This document shows positions 21,674-31,686 of a stretch of 64,000 nt of DNA, piece after piece. The notes under the pieces are model-generated. The model saw only the letters and a list, made by a program, of their open reading frames with translations, was not told the DNA's origin and did not search any database. Position 1 is the stretch's first letter. The number at the start of each line of letters is the position of its first letter. Source of the stretch: Adiantum capillus-veneris (Eukaryota > Streptophyta > Polypodiopsida > Polypodiales > Pteridaceae); NCBI GenBank assembly GCA_014529385.2, contig CM043962.1, positions 38,407,098 to 38,471,097 of the forward strand, written 5' to 3'. A program made the position numbers and the translations under genes.

Positions 21674-22912
21674 TGTAAGGTGCAACGGAAGTGAATGTTG
21701 AACTTTGCTCAAGATGAGTGCTCCTAACTGTGCTCAAGGGTTCCTTTTACTTACGGAAGGGAGAACCTTCCGTTCTTGTAGTGAGAGAGTGCAGTTGGTC
21801 ACAAACAAATGGGTAAACAGTGTGCATGAAAGTATTGAGACTGAGAGATAGAGAGAGAAGAATACGACACCAAAAAAGTTGTCAAACCCTCCTCCAAGGG
21901 CCCCTCTCTCGACGGCGAGAGAAGTCTATGCTATTGATTGCACAAATTTGATACAAGATGTTGATGCAAGTTCTTGACGCAATGATGCAATGAGGATCTA
22001 GGTCGGAGACTATGGTGACGACGGCTGGCTGAAAATGCTAACTTCCTCCGGGCTGGAAACGTTGCCCTGTCTACTGAAAACACTGGACAGCAAGGGCTGA
22101 AAATGCTGTTTTTGACCTGCTGAGAACGCTGGATTGTCTGCTTCAAAACGCTGATCTGCTGGGACAGAAAACGCTGATGCTTGCTTGCTGAAAACGCTGT
22201 GTTGGATCTGCTGAAAAATGCTGGTGTATAGCTGTTGAAAACGCCAGGGTTTTGGAGGTTCTTGCTTGAGAAGGGTGGTTGGAGAGCCTGCTGCAAGTGT
22301 TTGCCTGTGCTCTCTTTTCTTCTCCTGCTTCTATTGAGTGACTACCAATTTCTTTATGTATTAACTTAGCAAATTTGGCCTACCCAATTTCCCAACAAAG
22401 TCATTTAATAATAATAAGTGAAAAAATGGCTAAAATAGGGAAAATAGGTTTTGTGCACTGTAAAATGCTCTCTGGACAGCAAGGGCTGAAAACGCTGTTT
22501 TTGACCTGCTGAGAATGCTGGGTTGTCTGCTTCAAAACGCTGATTTGCTGGGACAGAAAACGCTGATGCTTGCTTGCTGAAAACGCTGTCTACTGCAGGC
22601 TGAAAATGCTGTGTTGGATCTGCTGAAAAATGCTGGTGTGTAGCTGTTGAAAACGCCAGGGTTTTGGAGGTTCTTGCTTGAGAAGGGTGGTTGGAGAGCC
22701 TGCTGCAAGTGTTTGCCTGTGCTCTCTTTTCTTCTCCTGCTTCTACTGAGTGACTACCAATTTCTTTATATATTCACTTAGCAAATTTGCCCTACCCAGT
22801 TTCCCAACAAAGTCATTTAATAATAATAAGTGAAAAAATGGCTAAAATAGGGAAAATAGGTTCTGTGTGCATTGTAAAATGCTCTTGATGGTAATGCTGA
22901 TGATTTCGTGAC
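21674..22912 (-). mobile_element. B-family LTR with internal duplication
   Basis: Starts TGTAAGGTGCAACGGAAG on the plus strand and ends TTCGTGACA. The part next to its start codes for nothing and carries roughly twenty GCTGAAA-ACGCT-like units. Compared with the B LTRs at 14369 and 31687, the terminal roughly 110 bases are reduced. Flanks CAATA and CATAG do not form a TSD. Confidence 0.8.
22085..22890. repeat. 389-bp tandem duplication in B LTR
   Basis: The segment from 'ggacagcaagggctgaaa' to 'gtaaaatgctctct' starts at 22085 and again at 22474. The copies are closely similar. The second has an extra GCTGAAAATGCT-type unit. Confidence 0.9.
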
Positions 22913-23495
22913 ACATAGTCCAGTCATAACAAGTTTGAAAGCGAGTCTAACCTGAGAGAGGATACGAAGAGAGAGGCGGCATAGCTTCGGAAGACCTATT
23001 CTTCCATGAACCTACCACCATGTCAAAGGAAGCATGCAATCCTCCTCTCTCAATACAATAGTGTGAGAGTGAGCAGCGGAAAGAGTGTGAGCCACGCGCA
23101 TCGAAAACGCTGGAGAGGGAGAGAGAGAGAAAACACAACTGCTCTGCAAATGATGCTCTCAATACACAATCTGAATGACTACAAGACCCTAAGCATTCTA
23201 TTTATAGAATCTTAGGTTGAGGTAGGGCAAAAATGTGTAACTAGTGCAAAAAACATAAAAGCCCAAAAATGGCTAAAAATGTGTGCACCCAGCCATACTC
23301 AAATAATGACCAACCGGGCACATGCTAAAAGTGTTCGCCCATGCAATCTACATGATGTGCGATGGGTGGCCAACTTGGGACAATCACTAGCCGTACAAAA
23401 TGGCGAAGCTACGGTGGTGAACTCTAACATATAGCTCTCACAAATGACGAACCAAGATTGGTCATGTAGCTCACGAACTCAAAATCAATGATGAG
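22913..23495. other. Unassigned DNA left of element C1
   Basis: It is continuous with 26215 onward once C1 and one TSD copy are removed, so it is the DNA C1 inserted into. It has a GAGAGA tract at 23113-23128 and a TATTTATAGAAT stretch near 23199, but no domain I recognise. It may include upstream DNA of the UFD1 gene. Confidence 0.5.
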
Positions 23496-24042
23496 TGTCA
23501 CAACCTGGTGACGCACCCGGACAAATACACACCTGCTGACGTTGGATGACCACCTGCAGAGGTGCTGACGTGGTAGTACGACGGCTGACGTGGTAGACAA
23601 AACGACATTCTGCTGTTTGTGCTGACAGGTGATGACATGGCAGTCTGTACAGATTTTCACAAATTGCGTTGATGCTTTTTTCTGCCAGCTTTTGGAACCA
23701 ATAGCTTTGGAACAGTTTGCTTTTGAGTTTAACTGCTGTTGGGGCTCTGCTTTTGGGCGTCCCTTGTAAGAATAAAAGAGCCCTAAGAGCCTCACTCTTT
23801 AGAGCATCTGGACGTAGAGTCTGAGAGCGAAGGACCCTGCGGGAGTTGTATTTTGCTCAAAGATTAATATAAAAGAAATACCGAAAGGGGCGCCAGTCTT
23901 TGGGGCCAATCTCTCTGGGCACGGAACTATGCTGGGCCGTGTTGACCAAATTAAACTGTGATTTTCAAGTTGTGAAGTATTTTAAGTGAATCTCTCTCGT
24001 GTCGTGACAGACTCTAGACTTGGAGTGTCCAAGTTTGTTATA
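23496..24042 (+). mobile_element. C1 5' LTR
   Basis: TGTCACAACCTGGTGACG..AAGTTTGTTATA. The terminal ACA has become ATA. It holds repeated GACGTGG motifs and several GCTTTTG motifs, then the GAAATACCGAAAGGGGCGCC block. Confidence 0.9.
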
Positions 24043-24043
24043 G

Positions 24044-24265
24044 TGGTATCATAACATCAGGCGTGTGCTTGTCTCAAAGCATACCGATCCTACTAAAGAG
24101 CAGACATATCACTTGGGCACAATTTTGAAAATTGTTATTGAAGAATCTTCGTGTCCCGACCCCGGACTTATTAGCCACTCCCACCCTTACTTCATCGCGT
24201 ATCGGGCACGCTCCCGTCTTCATCGCTCTGTCTTACAGGACATAAAGCCATACGGAATCCCAGAT
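24044..24265 (+). promoter_or_regulatory. C1 primer site and D-like leader
   Basis: A decayed tRNA-iMet site (TGGTATCATAACATCAGG) is followed by a leader that matches the D family rather than the A family. Its core runs from GGACTTATTAGCCACTCC to CTCCCGTCTTCATCGC. Confidence 0.8.
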
Positions 24266-24270
24266 TACAC

Positions 24271-24633
24271 ATGGGTTCTCGTGAAAAATCTGATGGAGAT
24301 AACACCTCTCAATGGGAAGGCAAAGAAAAGTTGAAATCCGGCGCGGGAATTGAAGAAAAGAATGAAGATTTGGGCAAGTTTTTGGTGGAGAAGTTTGCCA
24401 GAGCAGAATACAAGCATCCATTGCACGTTGACATGGGTGTAAAAAGATTGATGAAGTACTCTAGAGACCCGAGATTCGCAAAACACCTGAAGAATTATCC
24501 GATTGATGAGATTCACTCGAGATGGCGTGAGGCCATTGAGTCTCCTCTCAGGACGGGATGTAAGCTGAAAGGACAGAGGAGTGCAGAAAAGCGGAAGCTT
24601 TACTCGCAGGAAGAGTTGGAACAGAACTGTTGA
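24271..24633 (+). pseudogene. C1 gag N-terminal part
   Basis: A 120-codon frame starting MGSREKSDGDNTSQWEG, placed like the gag of families A and F. It includes VKRLMKYSRDPRFAKHLKN and EIHSRWREAIESPL, the counterparts of MMLNFAKDPKFAKYM and EVHEQWQKTTTPP in A. It ends at a stop before the serine-rich and capsid parts, which are deleted. It could make a short N-terminal Gag fragment only. Confidence 0.75.
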
Positions 24634-25620
24634 TCAGAAGATGAACCAGATATTGGAAAGGACACTGAAAGAGATACTAATGTATTGACAATCTGGTTGT
24701 TTGTGGCAGATAACCGGAAATAAGAGTGAGGAACTCGCTTTTGTATGGATTGGGAAGCATGGAGCTGGACATCTACTCGTTTGCAACGAGGTGAGCCATC
24801 TCCTTACCTGCTTTGCAGGTGAAATCAAGGATGAGATGGTGTCATCGAGAGCGACGGAAGCTCAGGAACGAATCGGATATCCTTTTGAGTCGAGATAAGA
24901 TTGATGAATTTGAATGAACGAATGATGACGCACGTTGAATGATTCTAGTGCATCAAGATTCCCATATGAATGAGATGACAGGATACTGTGGTGAGCGCAC
25001 CAAGAGTTCCTGCGGGATGAGATGGCTACATAGGGATCTAGGTGCATCAAGACTTCTGGACGGATGAGATGACTAGATGATTGAAACACTGTGTTCAGTA
25101 TGAACTAAGTGTGTGAATGAAGAACTTTGAAATAGGAATTTCCGAAGATGATTATTGATTAATGTTGTCTGGAAGAACTTGCTAATTGTGTGCAGATAAC
25201 AGGTGAATCGATGATGATGAATGCAATGGGTAGCAATGACCGCTTTAGAATAAACCCGATAAGTATCATGAATTTTGGAATGAAACTAATGTTTTAAGGA
25301 AGATCCTTCTATTTGTGAACAAACAATAGGATTGAGAATGAGATGATGATTTTGGAGCAGTGACAGCTCGATAAACCTGATAACAAATCATGTATCACGA
25401 CTGATTCAATCGAATGAATGATTAAACCACTCTGTTCAGTATAAACTTGGTGATGGATTGGGACTCTCGGGAAAGATTTCTCGCACACGATAGTGCTTGA
25501 GGCGAACGATTCTCGCACACGACAATGCTCGAGGCGAATGACTACTTGTACACGACAGTGCTTGAGTCAAAAAACAGTGTCTACTAAGATAGTTTATGGC
25601 CTATGTTTGTTTTTGCAGGC
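24634..25620 (+). other. C1 3' noncoding interior
   Basis: No pol sequence. Short phrases such as 'gtgcatcaagacttctgga' and 'tgttcagtatgaac' recur here and in the G element (34150-34280 and 60100-60140), so this is the shared 3' noncoding part of the A/C/G group. A repeated 'cacacgacagtgcttgag' unit occurs three times at 25485-25565. Confidence 0.7.
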
Positions 25621-25659
25621 GTAATCGAGGGTGATTACAATTCTTTCAAGAGGGGGGTA
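25621..25659 (+). promoter_or_regulatory. C1 pre-PPT hairpin and polypurine tract
   Basis: GTAATC / GATTAC with a six-base loop, then CAAGAGGGGGGTA directly before the 3' LTR. Confidence 0.85.
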
Positions 25660-26209
25660 TGTCACAACCTGGTGACTTGGCAGAGCCACCCGAACAAATA
25701 CACACACGTGCTGATGTGGTATGACCACCCGCAGAGGTGCTGACGTGGTAGTACGCCGGCTGACGTGGTAGACAGTACGGCATTCCGCTGTTTGCGCTGA
25801 CAGGTGATGACGTGGCAGTCTGTACAAATTTTCGCAAACTGCTGATGCTTTTTTCTGCCAGCTTTTGGAACCAATAGCTTTTGGAACAGTTTGCTTTTGA
25901 GTTTAACTGCTTTTGGGGCTCTGCCCTTGTAAGAATAAAAGAGCCCTAAGAGCCTCACTCTTCAGAGCATTTGGACGCAGAGTTTGAGAGCGGAGGACCC
26001 TGCGGGAGTTGTACTTTGCTCAAAGATTAATATAAAAGAAATACCGAAAGGGGCGCTCGCTAGTCTTTGGGGCCAATCTCTCTGGGCATGGAACTACGCT
26101 GGGCCGTGTCGACCAAATTAAATTGTGATTTTAAAGTTGTGAAGTATTTTAAGTGAATCTCTCTCGTGTCGCGACAGAATCTAGACTTGGAGTGCCCAAG
26201 TTTGTTACA
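25660..26209 (+). mobile_element. C1 3' LTR
   Basis: 550 bases, TGTCACAACCTGGTGAC..GTTTGTTACA, with the same modules as the 5' LTR. It differs by scattered substitutions and small indels, including an extra CTCG in the GGGGCGC block. Confidence 0.9.
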
Positions 26210-26214
26210 ATGAG

Positions 26215-26804
26215 TTGCTCATCCTGTGAGAACACTTTGTTGATGTGGTGCGTTTCCAAGGTGGAACAAGCTAGGCTTCTTTTAGAGAGGGTGAAGCAAT
26301 GCAGCCATCCCATGAATGGGACACGTTATGAATGCCCATCTACTCTCTACAGTAGCCAAGATCTCAGAATTCTTGCAAAGGAGGTAAGAACATTTAAAAT
26401 GCAAAGGAGTTGCAAGTAGCCAAGATCTTACTGCTGTCGTGTCAAGCATGCTGCAAGATGAGATGTGGTTTTTCAATTGCATGAATAGATGAAAAACTAG
26501 ATCCAATCTTGAGCTCTCCATGTCAGTAACCCTCAAGAGAACGTAAACAAACTGTAGAGCCACTATGAGGCACTGCACCTCCTACACTTTCCTCTGTATG
26601 TATTTGGTATGCTCGAATTGAGCACGGTGTAGCAACCTCCACTTTGGATCCACAACAGTCTGCGTGTTTCTTTGAAAATGATTAAGCTGGTCCACTGATA
26701 TATGGTACTGATCTTTGTTTTTTTCCATAAATATGCAGATCGACTTTTAAAAGAGATTATTGTGGCACCACATAGAAAAACGAAGCTTTGGTGTCTTCAG
26801 GAAA
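26215..26804 (+). other. Host DNA upstream of UFD1 start
   Basis: No transposon module was recognised. A T-rich stretch ending CATAAATATGCAG at about 26739 resembles a splice acceptor, so the bases from 26740 may be the last 5' UTR exon. An in-frame TAA at 26748 lies upstream of the ATG. Confidence 0.5.
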
Positions 26805-27652
26805 ATGGCAAACTTCAACGGCAATGTTGTAGATCCATTTGCAATGGTACATTTTTGGCTACTTTGATGTTCACACCAATTGTTTTGCTCTACTCTGTTA
26901 GTTATCTTCCTTTGCTTTTGATAGTAAATTGTTTTTAGAACTTATGCATGTTTTTCTCCGAGTGACGTGTACTGTCTCTTGATGTCTATGTATGTTGTCA
27001 TGTTCCTACCATATGAGGTGTGCCACTTGGAGGCTCCTCTCTCTCACCAACCAAATGCCACGTGTATGAGTCATGAATCCCTATTTAAATCAGCCACATG
27101 ATTCCCTTTAGTTGTAAGAAAAGCATCCCTCATTCAATGGAAACGGTAGCTACTTCAAATCCTTTATAAAAGTCTCCTATCTTTACACACATAATGAGAG
27201 ACATGTATGGAGTCATGAGCTGAACAAATCTTTATTGTCATTGTGTTGCCCGACTTTCATTATATGCTTAATTTGTTTGGTAATTGCTGAAGATAGCCTC
27301 ATTAGTACTTTTGTTTAATTGTATGCTTGCAGTTTTTTAGAGGGTATGGAGTGGGATACTCGGCTGGCACATTTGAGCAAAATTATCGTTGCTACCCTAT
27401 GTCTTTCATTGAGAAGGTAAGTAAACTTTGTTTTGATTGGAATATTCTTGGCATGCTAGATTAAGCATGTAAAGGGCTCATTTTTTCTGTGTCTTTGGCA
27501 GCCCCAGCTAGAGAATGGTGATAAAGGTATGCCTTCCCCCTTTGGTTTTATATATTTTTGAGCAAGAGCTTCCCTTTTTTGACTATTTAATTAACAACCC
27601 TTTGTCATGGCCTTTGCAGTCATTATGCCACCTTCAGCCCTTGATCGACTAG
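26805..27652 (+). CDS. UFD1: UFD1 (ubiquitin fusion degradation protein 1), first four coding exons
   Basis: UFD1 is the substrate-recruiting partner of the Cdc48/p97-Npl4 complex in ubiquitin-dependent degradation. Exons are 26805-26846, 27333-27416, 27502-27526 and 27620-27652. All junctions are GT..AG and the phases join without a break. The 61 residues include GYGVGYSAGTFEQNYRCYP, MSFIEKPQLENGDK and VIMPPSALDRL, the start of the UFD1 N-terminal double-psi barrel. The ATG is the first after an in-frame stop at 26748. The next exon, which should read roughly ..YPMLFE.., was not found before the transposons begin at 28459. The rest may lie beyond the nest as one huge intron, or the gene may be truncated. 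Splicing signals look intact. Confidence 0.85.
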
Positions 27653-28458
27653 GTAACTACTGATCTCAATTTCCTTTGCCGAAGAAATCTTAGTCATTCG
27701 GTTTCTAGAAAATTGATTGTTACACAAGTGTCATGTAGTCTTTTGTATTATTTAAGCTGAAATATACCAAATGTTGAGTCATAAATTTATTTACACTTTA
27801 TTTAGTATTTGTTACACAAAAAGTATTCTTTTGAATTATGAATCATGGGAGCTTAGTGGCCCATTAGCTGTAGCCTTTTTCCAGGCATTGTGCTTTCCAC
27901 CAGGGTGAATGTCCTATTCAAAGAGTTGCTGCAGGTCTCTACCAAGCAAAAGTGTTTCCCTCTTTAGTTTGTTTTCGCAAGGATGGAATTCAGCTTGTCT
28001 GACATTAAACCCATATTGATAAATCAGAGGCTTGCTACAGCTTGTGGCTCTGCATCAGAATCCAGATAAACCGTCTGCTGCCTCACCAAAGACAGTCATG
28101 TGGAATTTCCTATTTGCTTCTATTCTAGGTATCTTCGACCAAAAAGCATTAACCCTGCACAAAGCTTCTTGACTGCCCTGTGCATACTTCACCAGGACCA
28201 TGTCCTAATCAAGGTAGTCCACATCCGATGGACACGCCCCTCCGTCCCACCTGTCTAGTCCTATACTTACATCTAGAGTAGTACGTTTAGGCATACGGTC
28301 CGTTTGACCATTGACTGACCCTCCGTTTTTTTGGGCAAATTTTGGCTCTTTAGGCAAGTATTTTCAAATGGTCCATGGGCCAATGCCCAAGGCTCAAGGG
28401 TGTGCCAAAGTTCAAGCCTCGTGCTACAAAGATGCCATTTGGGCCTTTCAACCTAAGC
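27653..28458 (+). other. UFD1 intron 4 start or downstream host DNA
   Basis: Begins with a consensus donor GTAACT and is AT-rich to about 27870. No UFD1 exon was recognised. The stretch ends where D1 starts. Confidence 0.5.
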
Positions 28459-29085
28459 TGTCACAACGTAATGACGTGGCATGACCAACCTGAAGGACTT
28501 GCTGAGAGGACAAGGGATTAGAGTTAGAAACTCTAACCTAGAAGAACTTGAAGATGTGGACATGGGGCCTAAAGGGGTTACAGATCTAGAAATCTACCCC
28601 TCCAACTTGAAGAGCACCGGCCGAGGGGCTTAAACCCTAAAAACTCCAAAGTGAAGCCTGTTAGCAGATTTTGGTAAATTGCGTTGGCTCTGCGAATTGC
28701 GCTGGCTGATTTTTGCAAGTTTTTTGGAGAGCAAATGCTTTTGGGGATAAGTGCTTTTGGATAAGAGCTTTTGGGGCTCTTGCTTTTGGGCATCCCTTGT
28801 ACTGTTTATAAGGACCCTTGGCCCTTGGGTCCTCACTCTGGAGAGCATTTGGACGTAGAGTCTTGGAGAAGAGGACCCTTGGGAGTTGTAACTTTGCGAA
28901 GCAATAACAAAGAAATACTGAAAGGGGCGCCAATCTTTGGGGGTTAGTGTATCTGGGCGCGGAATACCGCCATGCCATCTCTCTCTCTCTCTCTCTCTCT
29001 CTATTCAAGTTTTGTTCAATTATTTGCAGATTTTGTTCATGTGTTGCTATTGATTTTCTCGCTTGGAGTGTCCAAGCCTGTAACA
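28459..29085 (+). mobile_element. D1 5' LTR
   Basis: 627 bases, TGTCACAACGTAATGACG..TCCAAGCCTGTAACA. The body resembles A and C LTRs, with the CTTGGAGTGTCCAAG end, while the primer-side interior is D-type. It has a (CT)n run at 28977-29003. Confidence 0.85.
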
Positions 29086-29086
29086 A

Positions 29087-29100
29087 TGGTATCAAAGCTC
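29087..29100 (+). promoter_or_regulatory. D1 primer-binding site
   Basis: TGGTATCAAAGCTC, close to the tRNA-iMet site. Confidence 0.75.
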
Positions 29101-29560
29101 ATGACGATTCTTGTCGATCCTTTCTACAACACACATGGATTCTCGCGGAGAATCGGACAGAGACGACACCTCAAGGATTTTTTGAGCTGCCGTTTTTCTC
29201 AGAGGCAGTGCCATGCAATGGTGGATGTCTATAGCTACCAAGCCGCACACTCCAAGGACTTGGCAAGCTTTCAAGATTTTTCCTTTTGCTTGAAGTTATA
29301 TGACTTTTGACATCTTCCTTCGGAGTGTTGCTTATGGCAGAGTGGGGTATCTTGAAATGCTTGTCACGAAAACCATAGCAGATTACAACTTGCAGTCTTT
29401 GGACATCTTCCAACAGGTGTCTCTCTCGAGCTGATAACCTTGGAGGCCCAATGTGATTGCTATATCATTGGACTATCACCATCGCTACAAGAACGTTGAC
29501 TATTCAAAAGCTTATGGACCATGCTGTACTCCACTACAAATTTATGAAAGAAATTCAACC
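29101..29560 (+). pseudogene. D1 gag remnant
   Basis: D-family Gag pieces in two or three frames. They match 'ccaagccgcacactccaaggacttgg' (TKPHTPRTWQ type) and 'gtggggtatcttgaaatgctt' (GVLEML type) in D2, D3 and D5. The start is MDSRRESDRDDT-like near 29142, then a frameshift. Not functional. Confidence 0.65.
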
Positions 29561-30523
29561 CTAATTTTGGTGTAGGTTTCACGATGGAAGCATTGTCGAC
29601 TAATGTCGAGAATGCTTTGAGAACTTGTTTTGTGGTCTTGTTTGGAATTTGTTTGAAATGGATGGTCTCTGTTTTAAACATGTCTTGGTGGCGATTTGAA
29701 GTGATCGACTCTGGTTTTAATATTGGTTTCAATGATTGGTGATTTACTCCTGGGTGGAGTGCTGAGAAATGATGTTTTAGAATGCTTGCACATACCCATG
29801 GCCCGGACCCTTTTGGTTATTTGGGGATGGGGGAGTATTGAATGTTGAGAAATGTTGTTTTTACTCATGGCCCAGACCCTTGTGGTTATTTACGGGGGGA
29901 GTACTCATGGCCCGGACCTGGATGGTTATTTTTGAAGGGAGTATGAAGAAGTTTGAGCAGTGGTTACTCTCAGCACCTCCAAACGTTGCAGACTGCGGTA
30001 TGGGGGGCTTATGGTTGTAGAAGGCCTCCATATCTCATGGCCCGGACCCTTTTAGGTTATTTGCAGGTGATGAGATAGTCATTGAATAGCTCATGGCTTG
30101 GATCAAGATGGTTAATTGCGGAGGGAGTGTTCATTGGCGGCTTTATGTTTCTATATCTTGTAGCATGCATATGTGAGCATTTGTGTTTCATTGTGATGTG
30201 CCAACCACTGAAAATATTCCTAATTGGGTGAGATTGCTTGGGTATGTAATTTTAGTGCATCGAGACACCTGTAAGAGATCAACGCGGTCTAGGAGTGATG
30301 ACTAATTTTACTACGCCGGAATATCAAGAGCTCCGATCTAGAATGAGGATATACTCCTTATTGGATGAGATTTTTTATGGGAAGCCAACGATCCAGGATA
30401 TCAAGAGCTCCAATTTGGAATGACAAGACTGATTGTTACTCGAAATGTCCCTTGTCACTCGAAGTGTCCCTCGGAATGGCCCTCAAAATTATTGAGCTAA
30501 CTGAGTTGTTTTGTAGATATGCT
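29561..30523 (+). other. D1 noncoding 3' region with G-tract modules
   Basis: No frame survives. Four or more modules of the form CATGGCCCGGACC .. GGTTATTTNCGGGGGGAGT lie between 29795 and 30140, as in all other D copies. Confidence 0.75.
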
Positions 30524-30561
30524 GTAATCACGGACGATTACTTTCTTTCAAGAAGGGGGGA
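30524..30561 (+). promoter_or_regulatory. D1 pre-PPT hairpin and polypurine tract
   Basis: GTAATC / GATTAC with loop ACGGAC, then TTTCAAGAAGGGGGGA. Confidence 0.8.
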
Positions 30562-30563
30562 TG

Positions 30564-31539
30564 TGTTCGACTTACACCACTTTGCTGCTTCACAGGTCTA
30601 GGGCATACTTGCACGGCTAGTATGTCTCCGGGCTGGCCACCCATAGTCTAGGTTGTACCTGGCCGCCCGAGTTTGGGGCTGGCCGCCCACTTTTGTCCAG
30701 GCGCCCACATATATTATATCATTTTTTGTTGGGTTGTGGGGATTTTTATCAGGCCTTCCCTACCTCCCCTTGGGTACCTATTTATAGGGGCAAGGGGGTA
30801 CCCACTTCCATATCTCACAGAGATCATATACTGATTGTACTGAGGGTCTGGCACTTCTTTCACGACAAGGAGTCGTTTTCACACTTAGTTCGGGACCTTC
30901 ACGCAGTACCTTCAAAGTTCACACTGTATCGACGGAGTACATCAGTTTGCTACACTGCTCGTGACGGCACTTTACCACAGAGATTTCTTGGCGGTCGGGA
31001 CACCCTAGAGCGCTGCTACACTCATGGAGTATTGTCCTTCAATGGACATTGCAACAGACATCTTCATCATTTGCCCTCGCATCTTTGGCTTCATGCAGTT
31101 TGTTCAGCATCAAGTGCTGAGAGGGGGTGTTAGACTTACACCACTTTGCTGCTTCACAGGTCTAGGGCATACTTGTACGGCTAGTATGTCTCCGGGCTGG
31201 CCACCCATAGTCTAGGTTGTACCTAGTCCGGCCGCCCGAGTTTGGGGCCGGCCGCCCACTTTTGTCCGGGCGCCCACATATATTTCCATATATCATTTTT
31301 TGTTGGGTCGTGGGGATTTTTATCAGGCCTTCCCTACCTCCCCTTGGGCACCTATTTATAGGGGCAGGGGGTACCCACTTCTTTATCTCACAAAGATCAT
31401 ATACTGATTGTACTGAGGGTCTTCTGCTCATGGTAGTCATGGGGGGTTGATCGCCCCCTCCACCATCTCTAGCGTTTTAAGTGCTTAAAGTTGTTCAGGC
31501 TGTTCTTTTTCGTTGGCACGTGGTGCCCGTCTCGTGACA
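30564..31539 (+). mobile_element. Element E: copia-like LTR pair remnant
   Basis: Two copies of a segment starting TGTT(C/A)GACTTACACC lie at 30564 and 31138 and are near-identical for about 290 bases. Between them, 30853-31137 encodes a scrap whose end (IATDIFIICPRIFGFMQFV, then LRGG) resembles the C-terminus of Ty1/copia polyproteins (ADIFTKPL..). It is followed by GAGAGGGGG as a polypurine tract. The internal region is otherwise lost, and the second LTR ends in D-type sequence. Confidence 0.6.
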
Positions 31540-31686
31540 GATGACCTCGATTTTTGTCTTCAAAGAGATCCGCTAGTTCGTCTTACTCTAGTTCCAAAGA
31601 GGATAAGAAAAAGCGGAAGAAGCAGAGAAAAATCGAGAAAAATAAGAAAAACAGATTCTTGAAAAAGTCTAGAGGCACAGGAAGCC
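31540..31686 (+). pseudogene. Element G gag, part 1 (Ser/Lys-rich)
   Basis: Reads KRSASSSYSSSKEDKKKRKK and then a lysine-rich stretch, the counterpart of the serine run and basic tail of A and F Gag. It is interrupted by a solo B LTR and continues at 32856. The upstream gag and the 5' LTR of G are missing. Confidence 0.7.

Larger units (their letters stand above)
23496..26209 (+). mobile_element. Element C1: compact gag-only LTR retrotransposon (TSD ATGAG)
   Basis: Two LTRs of about 550 bases flank a 1.6-kb interior, and ATGAG occurs on both sides (23491-23495 and 26210-26214). The interior has a primer site, a D-like leader, the first 120 codons of a gag, a noncoding stretch, a hairpin and a polypurine tract. 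Protease, RT and integrase are absent, so movement would need proteins from another element, plausibly family A. It inserted about 600 bases upstream of the UFD1 start codon. Confidence 0.93.
28459..31539 (+). mobile_element. Element D1: chimeric D-type element with copia scrap at its end
   Basis: Has a 5' LTR, primer site, gag remnant, D-type noncoding 3' region, hairpin and polypurine tract (30550-30561). A D-type 3' LTR should then start, but a copia-like LTR segment begins instead at 30564. The last roughly 65 bases to 31539 again match the D LTR end (GGCACGTGGTGCCCGTCTCG). The likeliest reading is a copia insertion or exchange that removed most of the 3' LTR. Flanks TAAGC and GATGA do not match. 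Confidence 0.75.

Noticed and set aside
21674-22912. A TSD for this B LTR
   Set aside because: CAATA and CATAG agree at only three of five positions, and the LTR end looks truncated, so no duplication is claimed.
28139-28214. Possible further UFD1 exon between TTCTATTCTAG and AAGGTAGTC
   Set aside because: The splice-like borders are tempting, but the translation shows no similarity to the UFD1 segment that should follow PSALDRL.
30693-31133. A 146-codon open frame spanning the first E LTR and the copia scrap
   Set aside because: The copia-like peptide is in a different frame. This frame crosses LTR sequence and has no homology I recognise.
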